DNA of 64,000 nt from Onchocerca lupi (taxonomy: Eukaryota; Nematoda; Chromadorea; Rhabditida; Onchocercidae), in contig JAOVVO010000190.1 of the NCBI GenBank assembly GCA_028564675.1, forward strand, positions 55,941 through 119,940. Direction: 5' to 3'. Position 1 is the first letter of the stretch; each line of letters begins with the position of its first letter. Below the pieces are notes generated by a model. The model searched no databases and was not told the origin of the DNA. It saw nothing but the letters and a program-made list of their open reading frames with translations. Positions 36,516 through 48,295 of this stretch are shown here, piece by piece. The position numbers were made by a program, and so were the translations under genes.

Positions 36516-39500
36516 GTTTGCAAACATTTGCATGAATCATTTGCAGCATTTCTAAATTTCAACTATAATATTCAATTACGCCGAAGTGCAAAATATAGCA
36601 GGATGAGATACGAGTATGAATGACATCGCAAACCTTATAATGCATTCTGTTGCTCTGTTAATCAAGGACAACAATGGTCAGTGGCAGTATATCCATCGAA
36701 TCATTTTTCCCCGAAGATGATGATAGTGATAATGTGATAATAATATTTGTGACATTCGTAAGTAAAGTACATGCACTAAGATAATGATATCACATCATTT
36801 AATAAACGATGAAAAGTTGAACCTTGTAGATTTAATCGGAGTCAGAATTTAAAATATCACTAACTTAAAACTCAGCAAATTAAAATATAATAGAGAAGTC
36901 TTACTGATAGCCTTACTATCCAGTTGCCTTATATTTCTTTTCGTCTATATAGCTGGTTATTTTTTTTTTCTAATAAATTCCAACTTTTTAACTTCAAAAT
37001 CATGATTTAATATTTATAAATAAAAATGTAAATGTTCGTTTTCATTTCCAAACAATGTTCCAAGTTCATAGCAGTTGATTTCAAATCTTGACGAAACGTT
37101 GCATTTGAATAAGCACATGTGTCTACACAGATAAAGCACGATCTTAAGAACTTCCAGAGATTTAAGATTTTGGACAAACGAACATTTACATTTTTATCAT
37201 AGACTAGTTGGACCGGATACGCGAAGCGTGGCCGGGTACAGGTAGTTACAAAGTAAAAAATGAAAAACATATTTCCCAGCAGCATTTAAACATGACAAAT
37301 CATTTTGCACTGAGTATTGTTTTTTGAACAACATTTCATGATTGTAAAATGCTCATACAATTTTGATATCAAATTAATGGAATTATCATTTTTGGCTTAA
37401 TTTATATCTCGTAAGCACATTTTCAGGCTAATAGTAACAACATCATCTCGCAGGAACAAAATGTAAACATGAAATGCAAATGAGATGCCTTTATGTACGT
37501 TATAATTAATGCTTAATTTTCATGCATTAGTCGAAAAAACCATCATCAGATAATTGTACAAATTCTTACATCTTATTCATCATATTCTTTAATGATGGTG
37601 ATTATTCGAGAAGTGGTTAGTTAGCATTTGTTTGTAAACTGAGTCAGCGCGAAGAAATCAGAAAATAGATAGTTGCCTGATTAGGTATTAATCTTCCCGT
37701 TTGGCAAACTTTCCAATAATTCACCAGTTTCATTAGTAAAAGGTTTGTGTTTGTCTGTCTGACTACAAACAGACGTACACAAGGATCTTGAAATAAGCCA
37801 CAGATTGATTGAAGTATTTGTCAGAAAAAATTTATCACGAAATAATTTTCTGGTAAAGCTTTTTATTTCTTTTTTCTTCAAAGAATTACGATATGTAAAG
37901 CAAGAATTTATATCTTTTGCTTATTCCAAGAGAATCTGCTCAGTCATTCCAATCAATTTCGTTCGGATTTAAATCAACTTGATTAGATTAGATCACTCAT
38001 TCACTGTGTTCAACACGATTCGCCGATTATTGTCGTAGAAATAGTCATGTGAGCATACTTTAATCATGAATTGCATATGAAATTTTTTAATAATCAGAGA
38101 TAAAATCTTTGTTTAATTCATAAACTTGTCAAACTTCCCATAACAATTTGATTAACTAAAGATAATTTGGATCAATAGTTGCTTCTTCAAAATATATGTG
38201 AAATCATTTGGCAGTAAATTTAATACCTAACCTTATTCATGAACGATATGCTCTCGAAACTAAATTGCATCTCAGGGAAAATATATTTTTAAGAAGAAAT
38301 GTTCTAGAAATAAAAATAGTGGCTAAATGATTAGTGGCAATAAAGATACCGTAGCCCTGAATATCCGTTACTGCACCAGAGGCTCAATTCAATTCCATCA
38401 ATCTAACTATCATTACTGGCTTATATTTACAGCTTAGTATTATATTTCCTGAGAACCAACCAAATTACATTATTTATCAGAACCACCATATAAGAATATA
38501 CTGATATACAAGACAGATGTAAAAGTATCAAATCTTTCATTAAAAAAAAAAATGAAATATAATGGGAAAAAATAGAACCGACAGAAAATGAAATCAAATG
38601 GTTTGAAATCTTAATTGCATCTTAAGAGATGGGTGAACTTTAATTTAAGCAAATGCTTCATAATAATATTATGCATCTAATTTAAACTAGAACTTCATAA
38701 ATAAAAACATTAAGAGCTTAGAAAAGGAACTTAATTAGTAGATATTTTTTGGAATCAAAGTAAAGAAACTCAAATATTGAAAGAAAAAAAAGATTCAAGA
38801 ATGGTGAAATTAACCAAACAGTTAATCAAAATGAATCCAATAGCATACTACTTGAATCAAATATTGAGTCTAAAATGGTGTAGTAATTGATTGCACGACG
38901 TTCTCGAAATCGTCATTGTGATTATAAATAAAAAAACAATCATCTATGCCCTACGACATCAAAGGCTCCATACCGACTGCCGGTGTCCAGAAAAATGATT
39001 ATTTCTGGGCAATTTCGAGTCAATAAAGATTTTTCTTGCAAACCATGGAAAAATGCATCATGATAAAATTATGCCTACCCATATGCATTTATCCCTATCT
39101 CTCTGTTTAGATAATTTCATTTCGGAAATACAGAAGCAGCAAAACTCGAATTTTGATGTTTTTTTTATAGTCCTAAATAAGCTTCTCAATGCTTCCTGGG
39201 AAATGATCAAGTAAAATATTTAATTTATTCATTCAGGTCAACAGAGATGTTCACGTTCCTTGGATCTATCTGTAGTGCAATTTCCGGTGATTCTTGAACC
39301 AGATTATAGAATAATCGAACTGAAATTAAGCCCTGTTGATTGGTTACACATCAAGCCTTTTTTTAAGTTATAACAGAGATGAATATTGATGAGAAAAGTT
39401 TTATTCATTGGTATAGGAGTGATTATTCATTTAATTACAAACAATTATTAGAAAATATCAGGTAAGGTAGACGATTACTATGTATTATATTTTCAATTTT

Positions 39501-39836
39501 CGAAAAAATGATGGCAATAACAATTCTTAAACCAATCCATTCTAATTCAGTCTATTTCTGTTAATTCCTAAATAATTTCCGTTTGTTTTTCTCGTAAATA
39601 TATGACTTTTTTCTTTTTCTTTACATTAAATCAAATGGCTCTATAAGTTACCATAAACGCATAACTATCGATTCAGCACAATTGCTACCGTAATCTGATA
39701 TCAAAAAGAATAAGTCAGCTTCCTGCACACGAGAAGTTAATGTTGCTCTTTAAATTAAAAATTTTTCAAGCTTAGATTTCAAAAAGTTTACAAATTCCTT
39801 GTTTGAATTTTGAATAAATTTATTGTGATTGTTTAG

Positions 39837-41034
39837 TGGTCTTGACAAGATCAAAAAACCTTATACTAATATCATAATCATCCTATTCTCGATAATCTCT
39901 ACAAAACAATCAGCACAAAGCATTCAAATAAAAGGACAAAATGACGCAGCCGGAAATTATGATAAGCGTAAGCTAGGCCAAGAAGAAAAGCTTGGCCAGA
40001 AAGGAAGCTGACTCAGTCCTCAAAACTCATCACATCAATGCCAGCAGCCTTTTCATTAGGTCTTCCTTATTTTTACGGAGAAACTAAACGAAATACTGTC
40101 AATATTATCTTTCAATACCTTCTCTATCAGTAATTGAGATGAATAATTATCAAACGAGCAATGATAATTGCATGGAATTCTTGCGAAATTTGTCCTCCAT
40201 CACATTGGGAACTGAAAGATGACAGTTACATAGATGTGGAACAAGATAAAGTTTTTCAATTTAACTCAAATTGCGCTGATTTAACAAATAGTTCAGAGCG
40301 CATTATGAAATTTGGCAATTTCATAAATTATATGACATAGAATTACTTAAATACAAACTTGGAATTATTAATAATAAATTCAAATTGAAAGTTTTGAAAG
40401 TGAAAATACGCCATTATTGTAGTTAATTTTTACGGTTGAATGATTGATAAATGGTATCAATTCGAGTGATTAATATTTCTGCTGTATTACTTACTTTTCT
40501 CTCCATGTAATACAGAATACAAGAAAGAATAGAGCGAACTGTGTACAGAAGAAATGAGAAGGATCTTATCAAAAAAAAAAAAAAAAATTATCAAAAAAAA
40601 ATCTTTGGACTACGAAGTCACCGTTCCTTCCATATACTGTTAGTTGTAATCATTGTTAAAAGATAAAATAAAAAGGACAATGATGATAAATTTATGCACT
40701 TACAAAGTACCAACTGGACAAGAGGGGAGTAGGGACTTCAATCATTTCTGCAAAAAGCCAAATAGCAAATATTAACAATAAATGCATTAATGGTGATTAA
40801 TTTTCTCGATTATTTAGCTTTCTTTTTTGTACGATTTGTCTGTTACTATTTATCTTTATGATTCTCTTCTACTTAAAACTTTCAGTAAAATCTAAAAGTC
40901 GAAGATTGAAAACGTCTGACTTAAAGAACCAAAAAATTGTCACCAGAAACATCGACCATTGCATTATGGATCATCAAAGTGACGAAACTGAGGTTGTCAA
41001 AAATGGTCTGCAATCAACTAGTGAAAACTTGTGA
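39837..41034 (+). CDS. speculative small two-exon gene (3' part)
   Basis: Exon 39837-39967 follows a GTTTAG acceptor, stays open, carries a hydrophobic run (NIIIILFSIIS) and then a polar stretch ending NYDK, with a good C|GTAAGC donor in phase 1. Exon 40886-41034 follows CTTTCAG, enters in phase 1 and reads KSKSRRLKTSDLKNQK, then RNIDHCIMDHQSDETEVV, to a TGA at 41032-41034. The phases match across a 918-base intron. The hydrophobic run could be a signal or membrane segment. No start codon was identified, so at least one more 5' exon would be needed. The family is not recognised. Confidence 0.25.
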
Positions 41035-41384
41035 CTGCGTATTTATGATAATGGTGGTTGATGGGACTGACATGGTTATGATGAGGCGATGGTTGGTTTA
41101 ATACCGTGCGTAATTCGTAATCCTTTAATATTTTACGCTTGAAAACAGTTTATTTTATTGCTTTTATTTGATGATTAGTTTTTGGTTAATGGGGGAATCA
41201 ACTTAAGTTCTCCAAATACGGACTGGGATGTTTTGCCATCTGGCTTGAATATTTTCAGTTATACTACACTATCTAATCATTTCAGCTAACTTCTCAGAGA
41301 TATAGAAAATTGTCAGATTTTTCAGTTCAATATTTCTTTTTTTCAGTCATTAACACAAGTATACTGGTAAGAAGCCTGTTAATC
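41035..41384. promoter_or_regulatory. 5' flank and leader of MBOAT gene A
   Basis: An intergenic stretch of 350 bases. A TTTTTTTCAG at 41337-41346 lies 38 bases before the ATG and is the probable spliced-leader acceptor. Confidence 0.4.
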
Positions 41385-44300
41385 ATGCCAGGTATACATA
41401 CATTTTACGATGGTTCAACCGTTTTACAACCAATTGCTGATATGATTGACATTGAAGTTGACAAAGTAAGTTTTTCTTGTTTGGATTTCTAATTTTACTC
41501 ATCTTTTTGCACAAACTGTTTTGTCTATAGGAGTTAAAAAAAAAAAGGAAATTTGCTCATGATATAGTTGATGCAAAATTGAAATTATAATTCTAGAAAT
41601 TACTTGTTTCTTCAGAAATGATTTCGTCATTACATCCATCAATTTTCAATTTTTGCAGACATTAATACTTAAATAGTATTTACGAACTTGTGAAGTTTAG
41701 ACATTTATTGTGATATTTTTAAGTCAAAGGAAATGAATAATCGAGAAGTTGTTCTGTTTATTTTGAAGTCTTATGATCTGCGTCTCCTGTTATTATCACA
41801 TAGTTATTATTTCAGATCAATTTGATTTCTTGTCAGTTTATATCATTACCATTAGCTTATCTTCATTATCATATGTTTACTTCAACTCGGATTTCTCGAA
41901 CAACACGTGTTACATGTCCGACTATTTTGGGTTTAATGTTTTGTTATTTTTGTTTTGGAAAGTACGTTCTTTTTTTTCATGTTTGTTTTTATGCAAGAGA
42001 CTAATAATAATTAGATTTCATCAGACGTTTGGTAATCATTAGTGAACGATAGTGATCTGCTTATAAAACGCCATTTCTAAATGGTTGCTGTTAACTGTAG
42101 TTGTGGGTATTCAGGATATTTATAACAAAATATCTTAAGACGTCTTCAAATTTTATTTATATAACTGAAAAAGCCGGAAATAAACTTAGCAATTAAATTT
42201 CTGTTTTAAAATATGTCGATTTCCAATTTTATAAATTTTTGCCTTCATGATATATAGTAGATCAGCTAAAGTATGCAAAGTTATCAAAATTTTTCCGTTT
42301 TTTCTAATCATTTTCACACTTTTTTAGTGCCCTGAAACACTTGATATTGCTAGTTGGCTTATCATATGCAATCATGCATTTCTCTCCACCCAAAATTGTA
42401 CACAAGTATGTTTCTTCAATTTTAAATTAGATATTTTTTTAAAAAACAATAGTGGTTTAAAATTTCCTTATCATTTCTTAGAATTTCTTTTATGCTAACC
42501 TGATGTCTTCGGCTTCTTCCAACTTCTCCTTTATCATTTTCAGCACTTATTGTTGATTTAAAAAGTTCATTTCTCGGATTAAAAGTACATTGATGGAAAT
42601 GAAATCCGTGATTTGATTATTCCTAATTTGCTATATAACTGAAACAAATTTTGTTTAATGTCAATTTTTCATATATTTTTTTTTCATAGATGTATATTTA
42701 TGTTCGCCATGGGTTACCTCGTTTTCCTACATTGGTATCGATGGTATGTACTGACTACTTACTATCTCGATGTTACGGGTCCAATGATGGTTGGTTATTT
42801 GTTTGTTTTACTATAACTGTCATCAGAGATATAGAAAGTTTCAAAGTTATTGAAGAATAATGTTTTTTCTACGAGTTTCAGTTCCTTTCAAACTACAAAT
42901 CTTTTATTTCATCATTATTTGATCGGAAGAAAATTACGAGTAGATATTTTTATTCGGCACGATATACAATCCTTCCTTGTTTTGCAGATACTAGTTCAAA
43001 AAATAACAGTGCTTGCTTTTTCTTTACATGACGGAAGAGTGAAGAAAAATGAAGAATTAAATAATATACAGAAGAAAGAAGCTCTTACGTAAGTACAAAT
43101 TACATTCCCCACTCTTTTTCGTTTGTTATAATTTTTCGAAAAACTATTTTAATTTGCAATTTTAAATGTGTTTAATAATTTAGAAGGCTTGATATATGAT
43201 TATCCAGACTACGAGGCAAATTATGAAAAAAAAAAGTGGTTGCAACCTGTAACCAACTTTGGGAAACCAATATTAGGCCGTCTTCGGTATATAATTCTGC
43301 CATTCTTAAAGAATATCTTCTGTGAAAAGATGTGGAGATTCAGATATTATATCATTTTATTTCAGATCGTTGCCTGATATATTGAGTTTCCTAAGTTATA
43401 TGTTTCATTTTCAAACAGTATTAGTTGGACCAGCTTGTTTTTATACCGATTATATGGCATGGATTGATGGAATAGCTGCTATTGGTAAAGATGGAAAGGT
43501 TAGCACTGTTTGATTTTAGTTATTGTCAAATTGCCTGGATACAGTATGTATGACCATTTAGCAATTATTAGTTATTTTAAGATCAAAAATATTCAAAATT
43601 TAAGAAAAAGTATATGGAGATTTATTCAATATGTTCCTTATTGAGTTGTACATTCATTAGTCCCAGTGGTTTAATTTGGCTGAAAACGTTGCTTTCAAAC
43701 TGCGCAATGAAATAATGCTTAGAAATATTACATCATTGACAAAAACTGTGTCGTAGTTCCATACAATATTTTTTCGTTCACTTTGTGATTTTTCTGTGAC
43801 TTTCATCCTCAATTAATATTTGCACGCTATGCTCTTGATCAGATGTGATATTACTTCAGTTAAAGAATTTTGAGAAATTATTTCTGAAGTCAATTTGCAA
43901 GTTTCTAATTAATTTGCAGATTGAGAAACCATGGCGTGCAGTTTTAACCAAATTATTACAAGTAGTAGTGTTTATGTTATTATATGTTTTTTTTGGCGAT
44001 TTGTTTACTCCTGATATTATCATCGACAAGAAATATATGAACATGAATTGGATTCAATGGCTGTTTATGCTGCATATTGTAATGGCTTTTCAACGCGTAC
44101 CATATTATTTTGCGTGGACTTTGGGTTAAATTTTTTTTTTGAAATGATATTTATTTCTGAAATAGTGCAATTCTGCGTGAATTCCATCAATCATGTTTAT
44201 CTGGATTTTTCCCTGTTTTATCTACAGTTAAGCAGATTTAACTTGGACAGTTATATATAACTGCAATAGTTAAGAAATGAGCAGCACACACTTACAAGTT

Positions 44301-45804
44301 GATTGCGTAAATAATTTCAGGAAAACAACGAACGTTATGAAGTAAATCATGAAATAAAATGCCAAAAAGTTATTTTAACAAATCTGATAAAGAAGACATC
44401 GAGTTCTAAAATAAACTATTAAAAGTATAAAAATATTAAAGAAGGGTTTTTTGATCTGAAAGTTTTTATTGCAATGATTTATTGTATTATTCAATATGTC
44501 ATTAGCTTTTTCTTCTACAATCAGACTCTTTATTCTGGAATAAAAGAAGGATGAAAGAAAACATTTATCAACTATTTTTGCTCTAAAAGCAACCGTGCAG
44601 ATTTTCAGCTGATGCGATATATAATTTGAGTGGGTTCGGATTTAGAGGTTATAATTCAGATGGAGAGCCTCAATGGGATCTAGTTTCCAACGTAAAGCCG
44701 TGGAAAGTTGAGGTATCGTTTCTATACTTTTTAGTTTTATGACAAAGTTTCGATAATGCATTGATTATTTTTTTGTTTGAAGAATTGGATTTGTTGCAAA
44801 TTTCCAGACAGCATTAAATTTGAAAGAGACGTTAGAAGCATGGAACTGCTGTACAATGTACTGGCTACGACGTGTTGCATATGATCGTGCTCCAAAAGGG
44901 TAAAATTTTTGTAACTTTAAAAGCTGTTCAAAGAAATTTTTTCCTTTGTTGCACATTTTAATCTTTTTCTTTCATTTCACAACTTGTTTAAAATTTTCAG
45001 TTATCGAACTTTATCTACCTATTTATTATCAGCGGTTTGGCATGGCTTCTTTTTGGGTTATTATGTCACTTTCTTAACTGGCGCTTTGTTTACTGTTTCT
45101 GCACGAACGGTATTTTGGCATTTCAATTTGATATTAAATCTCACTTTGAGTTCATTATTTAGTGCACCATGCATAAACCTTCACAAGACTAGTTAAGACT
45201 TATGAAAATATGATTGATATCGTTATAGATTAATCATTGAGCAGCGAAGCTAACATTGAAAAATCTGATCAAAAATATTTATTGAAATTCATACATCAAA
45301 CTAATAATTTTCAAATTCAAATTTTTTTTTAATTCAGATACGTCATTGCTTGCGTTGGCGTTTCCAAGGGAATGAATTTTTGCGACGTTTTTATGACTTG
45401 CTTACATTTATCATCACAAAAATCACTTTATCTTATGCAGCATATCCATTTGTGATGCTACATCTTGGACCTGGTCTAAGTTTTTATAGGTATTATTTCG
45501 AACATCAAATTTCCAAAGAAAATTTGAAAAATTGCCAACTCTGCTGCACTGTATAGTTCATTTCGAGTTTAGTCAATTTAGTTCGAAATGTTTTCTATAC
45601 TTATTTTGATCACATTCTGTAGTGTAATATTTATCAAAGTCCGGTTGTTTATCAAGAATTTTTCATTTTTCGTTTTTCAGTAGTATATACTTCTGCCTTC
45701 ACATCATCGCCTTTCTTGCTTTGTTTGTGTTGCCACGATTACTGCCTCCACAATCGAATTCAATTCAAAAGAAATCTAACTATGGTTTGAAAAAATTATC
45801 ATAA
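41385..45804 (+). CDS. MBOAT-family lysophospholipid acyltransferase, tandem copy A
   Basis: Twelve exons: 41385-41465, 41816-41961, 42328-42405, 42690-42789, 42988-43088, 43366-43498, 43920-44124, 44609-44712, 44808-44899, 45001-45109, 45338-45489 and 45681-45804. They encode 474 residues, the normal size for MBOAT1/2-type enzymes, which transfer fatty acyl groups from acyl-CoA to lysophospholipids in the ER membrane. The sequence is rich in membrane helices. Diagnostic parts: an N-terminal motif before the first helices, SFLSYMFHF with GPACFYTDY (about 175-200), the catalytic-region Asn in EAWNCCTMYW (Asn 329), and the invariant MBOAT His in SAVWHGFFLGYY (His 361), followed by the SYAAYPFVMLH and YFCLHIIAFLALFVLP helices typical of MBOAT1/2. 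The lysophospholipid preference cannot be read from sequence. All exon lengths equal those of copy B. AATAAA at 45940-45945 is a likely polyadenylation signal. Confidence 0.93.
43184..43286 (+). other. exon-like segment in intron 5 of MBOAT copy A
   Basis: A 103-base segment with a TTTAG acceptor and a CG|GTATAT donor. It is open in one frame (GLIYDYPDYEANYEKKKWLQ, then TNFGKPILGRL). Its phase does not fit exon 5, and inclusion would bring a stop (ATA TGA) almost at once. No counterpart is seen in the same intron of copy B. Confidence 0.25.
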
Positions 45805-45939
45805 TTAGAGTTAATATATGTTTACAGTGGGTAAGATTTTCTAGAATTTGTTATACTAATGAAATGGCGGCCATCATCTTCAATAACATATCAAACATTG
45901 TTTTTTTCCTTGAATTTTAGACATTATTATTTATGATGC

Positions 45940-45945
45940 AATAAA
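45940..45945 (+). terminator. polyadenylation signal AATAAA of MBOAT copy A
   Basis: A canonical AATAAA lies 136 bases after the stop codon. Confidence 0.5.
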
Positions 45946-48250
45946 TATCTGTTGGGAAAGCAGAATATAAATGTGTTTCATTTTATTTTACCATAAGTTT
46001 TATACTTATTTTTTCATCCAGAGTATTTTGATTTACTTTGTTTTTTTCTTTTTTTTTTTTTTTTTATATGTTTCCGAGGTTTTTGATCAAATTTTATATT
46101 TGCTGCATTTCTATATTCTTAATCTTTAAATTATAATTTTTATTATTATGCTCTACGTGTGTGAATTCTTTTGATTTTTCATTTGTGTATGATTCATGTT
46201 CAATATTTACTAGGAACTTTTCTAATAAGTTTTTATTTAAAATGCTCAATCTCATTTTTGTAGTCTCTGCTCAGTCTCTTTTTTCTATTCACAACAGAAA
46301 AGCATTGATTATTGTTTAACAACATTTATTTTGGTTTCTTATTTTACCGCTTCTTATTGATTTTGGTTCAGTGAATTAAAATGATTCATTTTTTTTTTCA
46401 ATTGTTGCTAAAATTCCAGTTGAAAACTTCACAGAACTATATTTCTTCCTAAAATTACCTTTTTGTGATCAGTAGAAGAACAAACTCGTTACATTTCTTT
46501 TTGAATTTACAACAGTTTAGAAGTTTTTCAATTTACATTCCATTACTGTTTCAATGCCATATTTCTCATTGTTTCACTGTTTTTGATATTTCTTTTTCTT
46601 TCTTTTAAGCAGATAAAACAACAAGAAACTTTTTTTTTATAATAAAGACATCTTTCATCTTTAATTTTTGTTTCAATCTATCCAACGAAAAAAAAAAAAG
46701 ACAATGAAAAAAATTCCTTAATACGAGATCTTTCGTATTTTTGGTTTCGGTTCCATTGCTTTTAAGACGGAATAGACCTTAGTTTACCGTAAGATGCTTA
46801 TATTTATGAACAGTTCGGCGATTAATGTCAGCCGGGATTATGTTTAGTTCAATCTTTTGTTATTTTTGGATTTATTAGCTCTTAATGCGCTGTAATATCT
46901 TGTAAGTTCATCTTATACTGTTGAAATGACTCGATACCATTCATCCATTGTAATTTGATTTGAAACTGAATTCCTAATTATTTTTGCTACCAGAAGTTTC
47001 CAGAAGAATTATTTGACGTAGTTGAATAATATCCTTCTTTCATTTCATTTATCATTAAAAGTATTCGAATGCTGTACTTCTGCATTTGATTTTGTCAAAT
47101 TTATGCATTGCTGAAGTTTTTATTGATGAACCGGTGTCTCGGCGGTAAAGTAGTTTGTTATCGACAAGCTAATGCTGAAGTCATTGCCGGTGATTTATTA
47201 ATTATTGATAAACATATCTCTTGGATGAATTCAGTTCTCTAAAAATTTTCAGATTAGTCCGTTTAAATCCTGACTATCTTGTAAATAATTTTGGATGGAT
47301 CACTGTTTGGATCCTTCGATATTTATTGATTAACTAAGAAATTAGGAATTGCTTTACCATACTGATATATCTCTTTCAATGTTTATCCTGCGAAGAGTTT
47401 TGTCGTATTGATCATGAAGTCATTCCTACTTTCTTAGCAATGATAAGACTATCACAGATCAGATCGGTTGATCGGATCAAAATCAGTAATACTTGCTTGA
47501 CTAATTTGAGATTTGAAATCAATAATATTTTCTTAGCTGGCTTAAGAATATATTCCGCTAAATTCGATGCTAGCTTAATGCAGGAATGAGATTGTTATTC
47601 ACTTTATTTGCAATGCAGATTTCTGAATTTTCAGGGATATAAGATCAAGCAATTCAGTTTATTTGGAATGAAAATTCATGGGTTTTCAGAAAAAATCAAT
47701 GACCGATTTCTAATTTCGAAAAGTCAGTGGGATTTCTTGGAGTTAGAATTTCGGGGTTTTATCTGAATTTTCTCGTCGAATAAATTTTGTCCTGAGTTTT
47801 GTCCAGAATTTTATTTTGAGTTTTTTTGTCAAATAAAAGTGATGTACATGTGTTGAAGCGCAAGTTTTGTTTTCGCTACTGATCGTAGCGTTCGCTGTAA
47901 TCTTTTGATATAATCAAAAGTTTGCTTAGCTCTCTGCAGAAAACGAAATTTTTAGATTTTATGCTGATAATGTGGAATTGGGACGAATTCCACATCGGGA
48001 ATTATGAATAATAAATTGATGCGATGAATAAGTTATCATTTATTTCTAGATATATTAGAAGTTTGATTTCCTTCTTCATTCATTTTTTGTATTATTATGG
48101 AGAGAATAAAATAAATTTTGAATCTTTTAAAGCATTTTTTCACATACTTATTTTGTGGAAGTTTTTTAGCATGCAAGTGTGGATTTTCAAGTTGCTGGAA
48201 TTAAGGGATTCATTGCGCTTGGGTTTTTTGGTTTAGCAGTATTAATTTTC

Positions 48251-48257
48251 TTTTCAG
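48251..48257 (+). promoter_or_regulatory. probable spliced-leader acceptor of MBOAT copy B
   Basis: TTTTCAG lies 38 bases before the ATG at 48296, the same spacing as in copy A, with no coding exon upstream. Confidence 0.4.
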
Positions 48258-48295
48258 ATTTTATCAGTAATTATTTAATTTATTAACAATTAATA

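Larger units (their letters stand above)
28401..39836. other. long intergenic region, second part
   Basis: No convincing gene was found. It contains CA-type microsatellites, a 35-base tandem duplication and A/T tracts. Weak candidates are overlapping open frames on both strands at 28682-29128, a cysteine-containing minus-strand ORF at 31673-31957 and GC-richer blocks near 30550-30630, 34130-34240, 37195-37250 and 38940-39010. Confidence 0.4.
45805..48295. other. spacer between the two MBOAT genes
   Basis: About 2.5 kb, containing the 3' UTR and AATAAA of copy A and T-rich tracts around 46040 and 46610. Two overlapping open frames at about 47040-47240 are short and unrecognised. A TTTTCAG ending at 48257 is the probable leader acceptor of copy B. 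Confidence 0.5.

Noticed and set aside
43168..43377. Treating the ORF as a normal coding exon of MBOAT copy A
   Set aside because: The phase does not match exon 5, and copy B joins exon 5 to exon 6 without it. Kept only as an exon-like oddity.
47040..47240. Overlapping open frames in the MBOAT spacer
   Set aside because: Both are under 50 codons, lack convincing splice sites and match no family.
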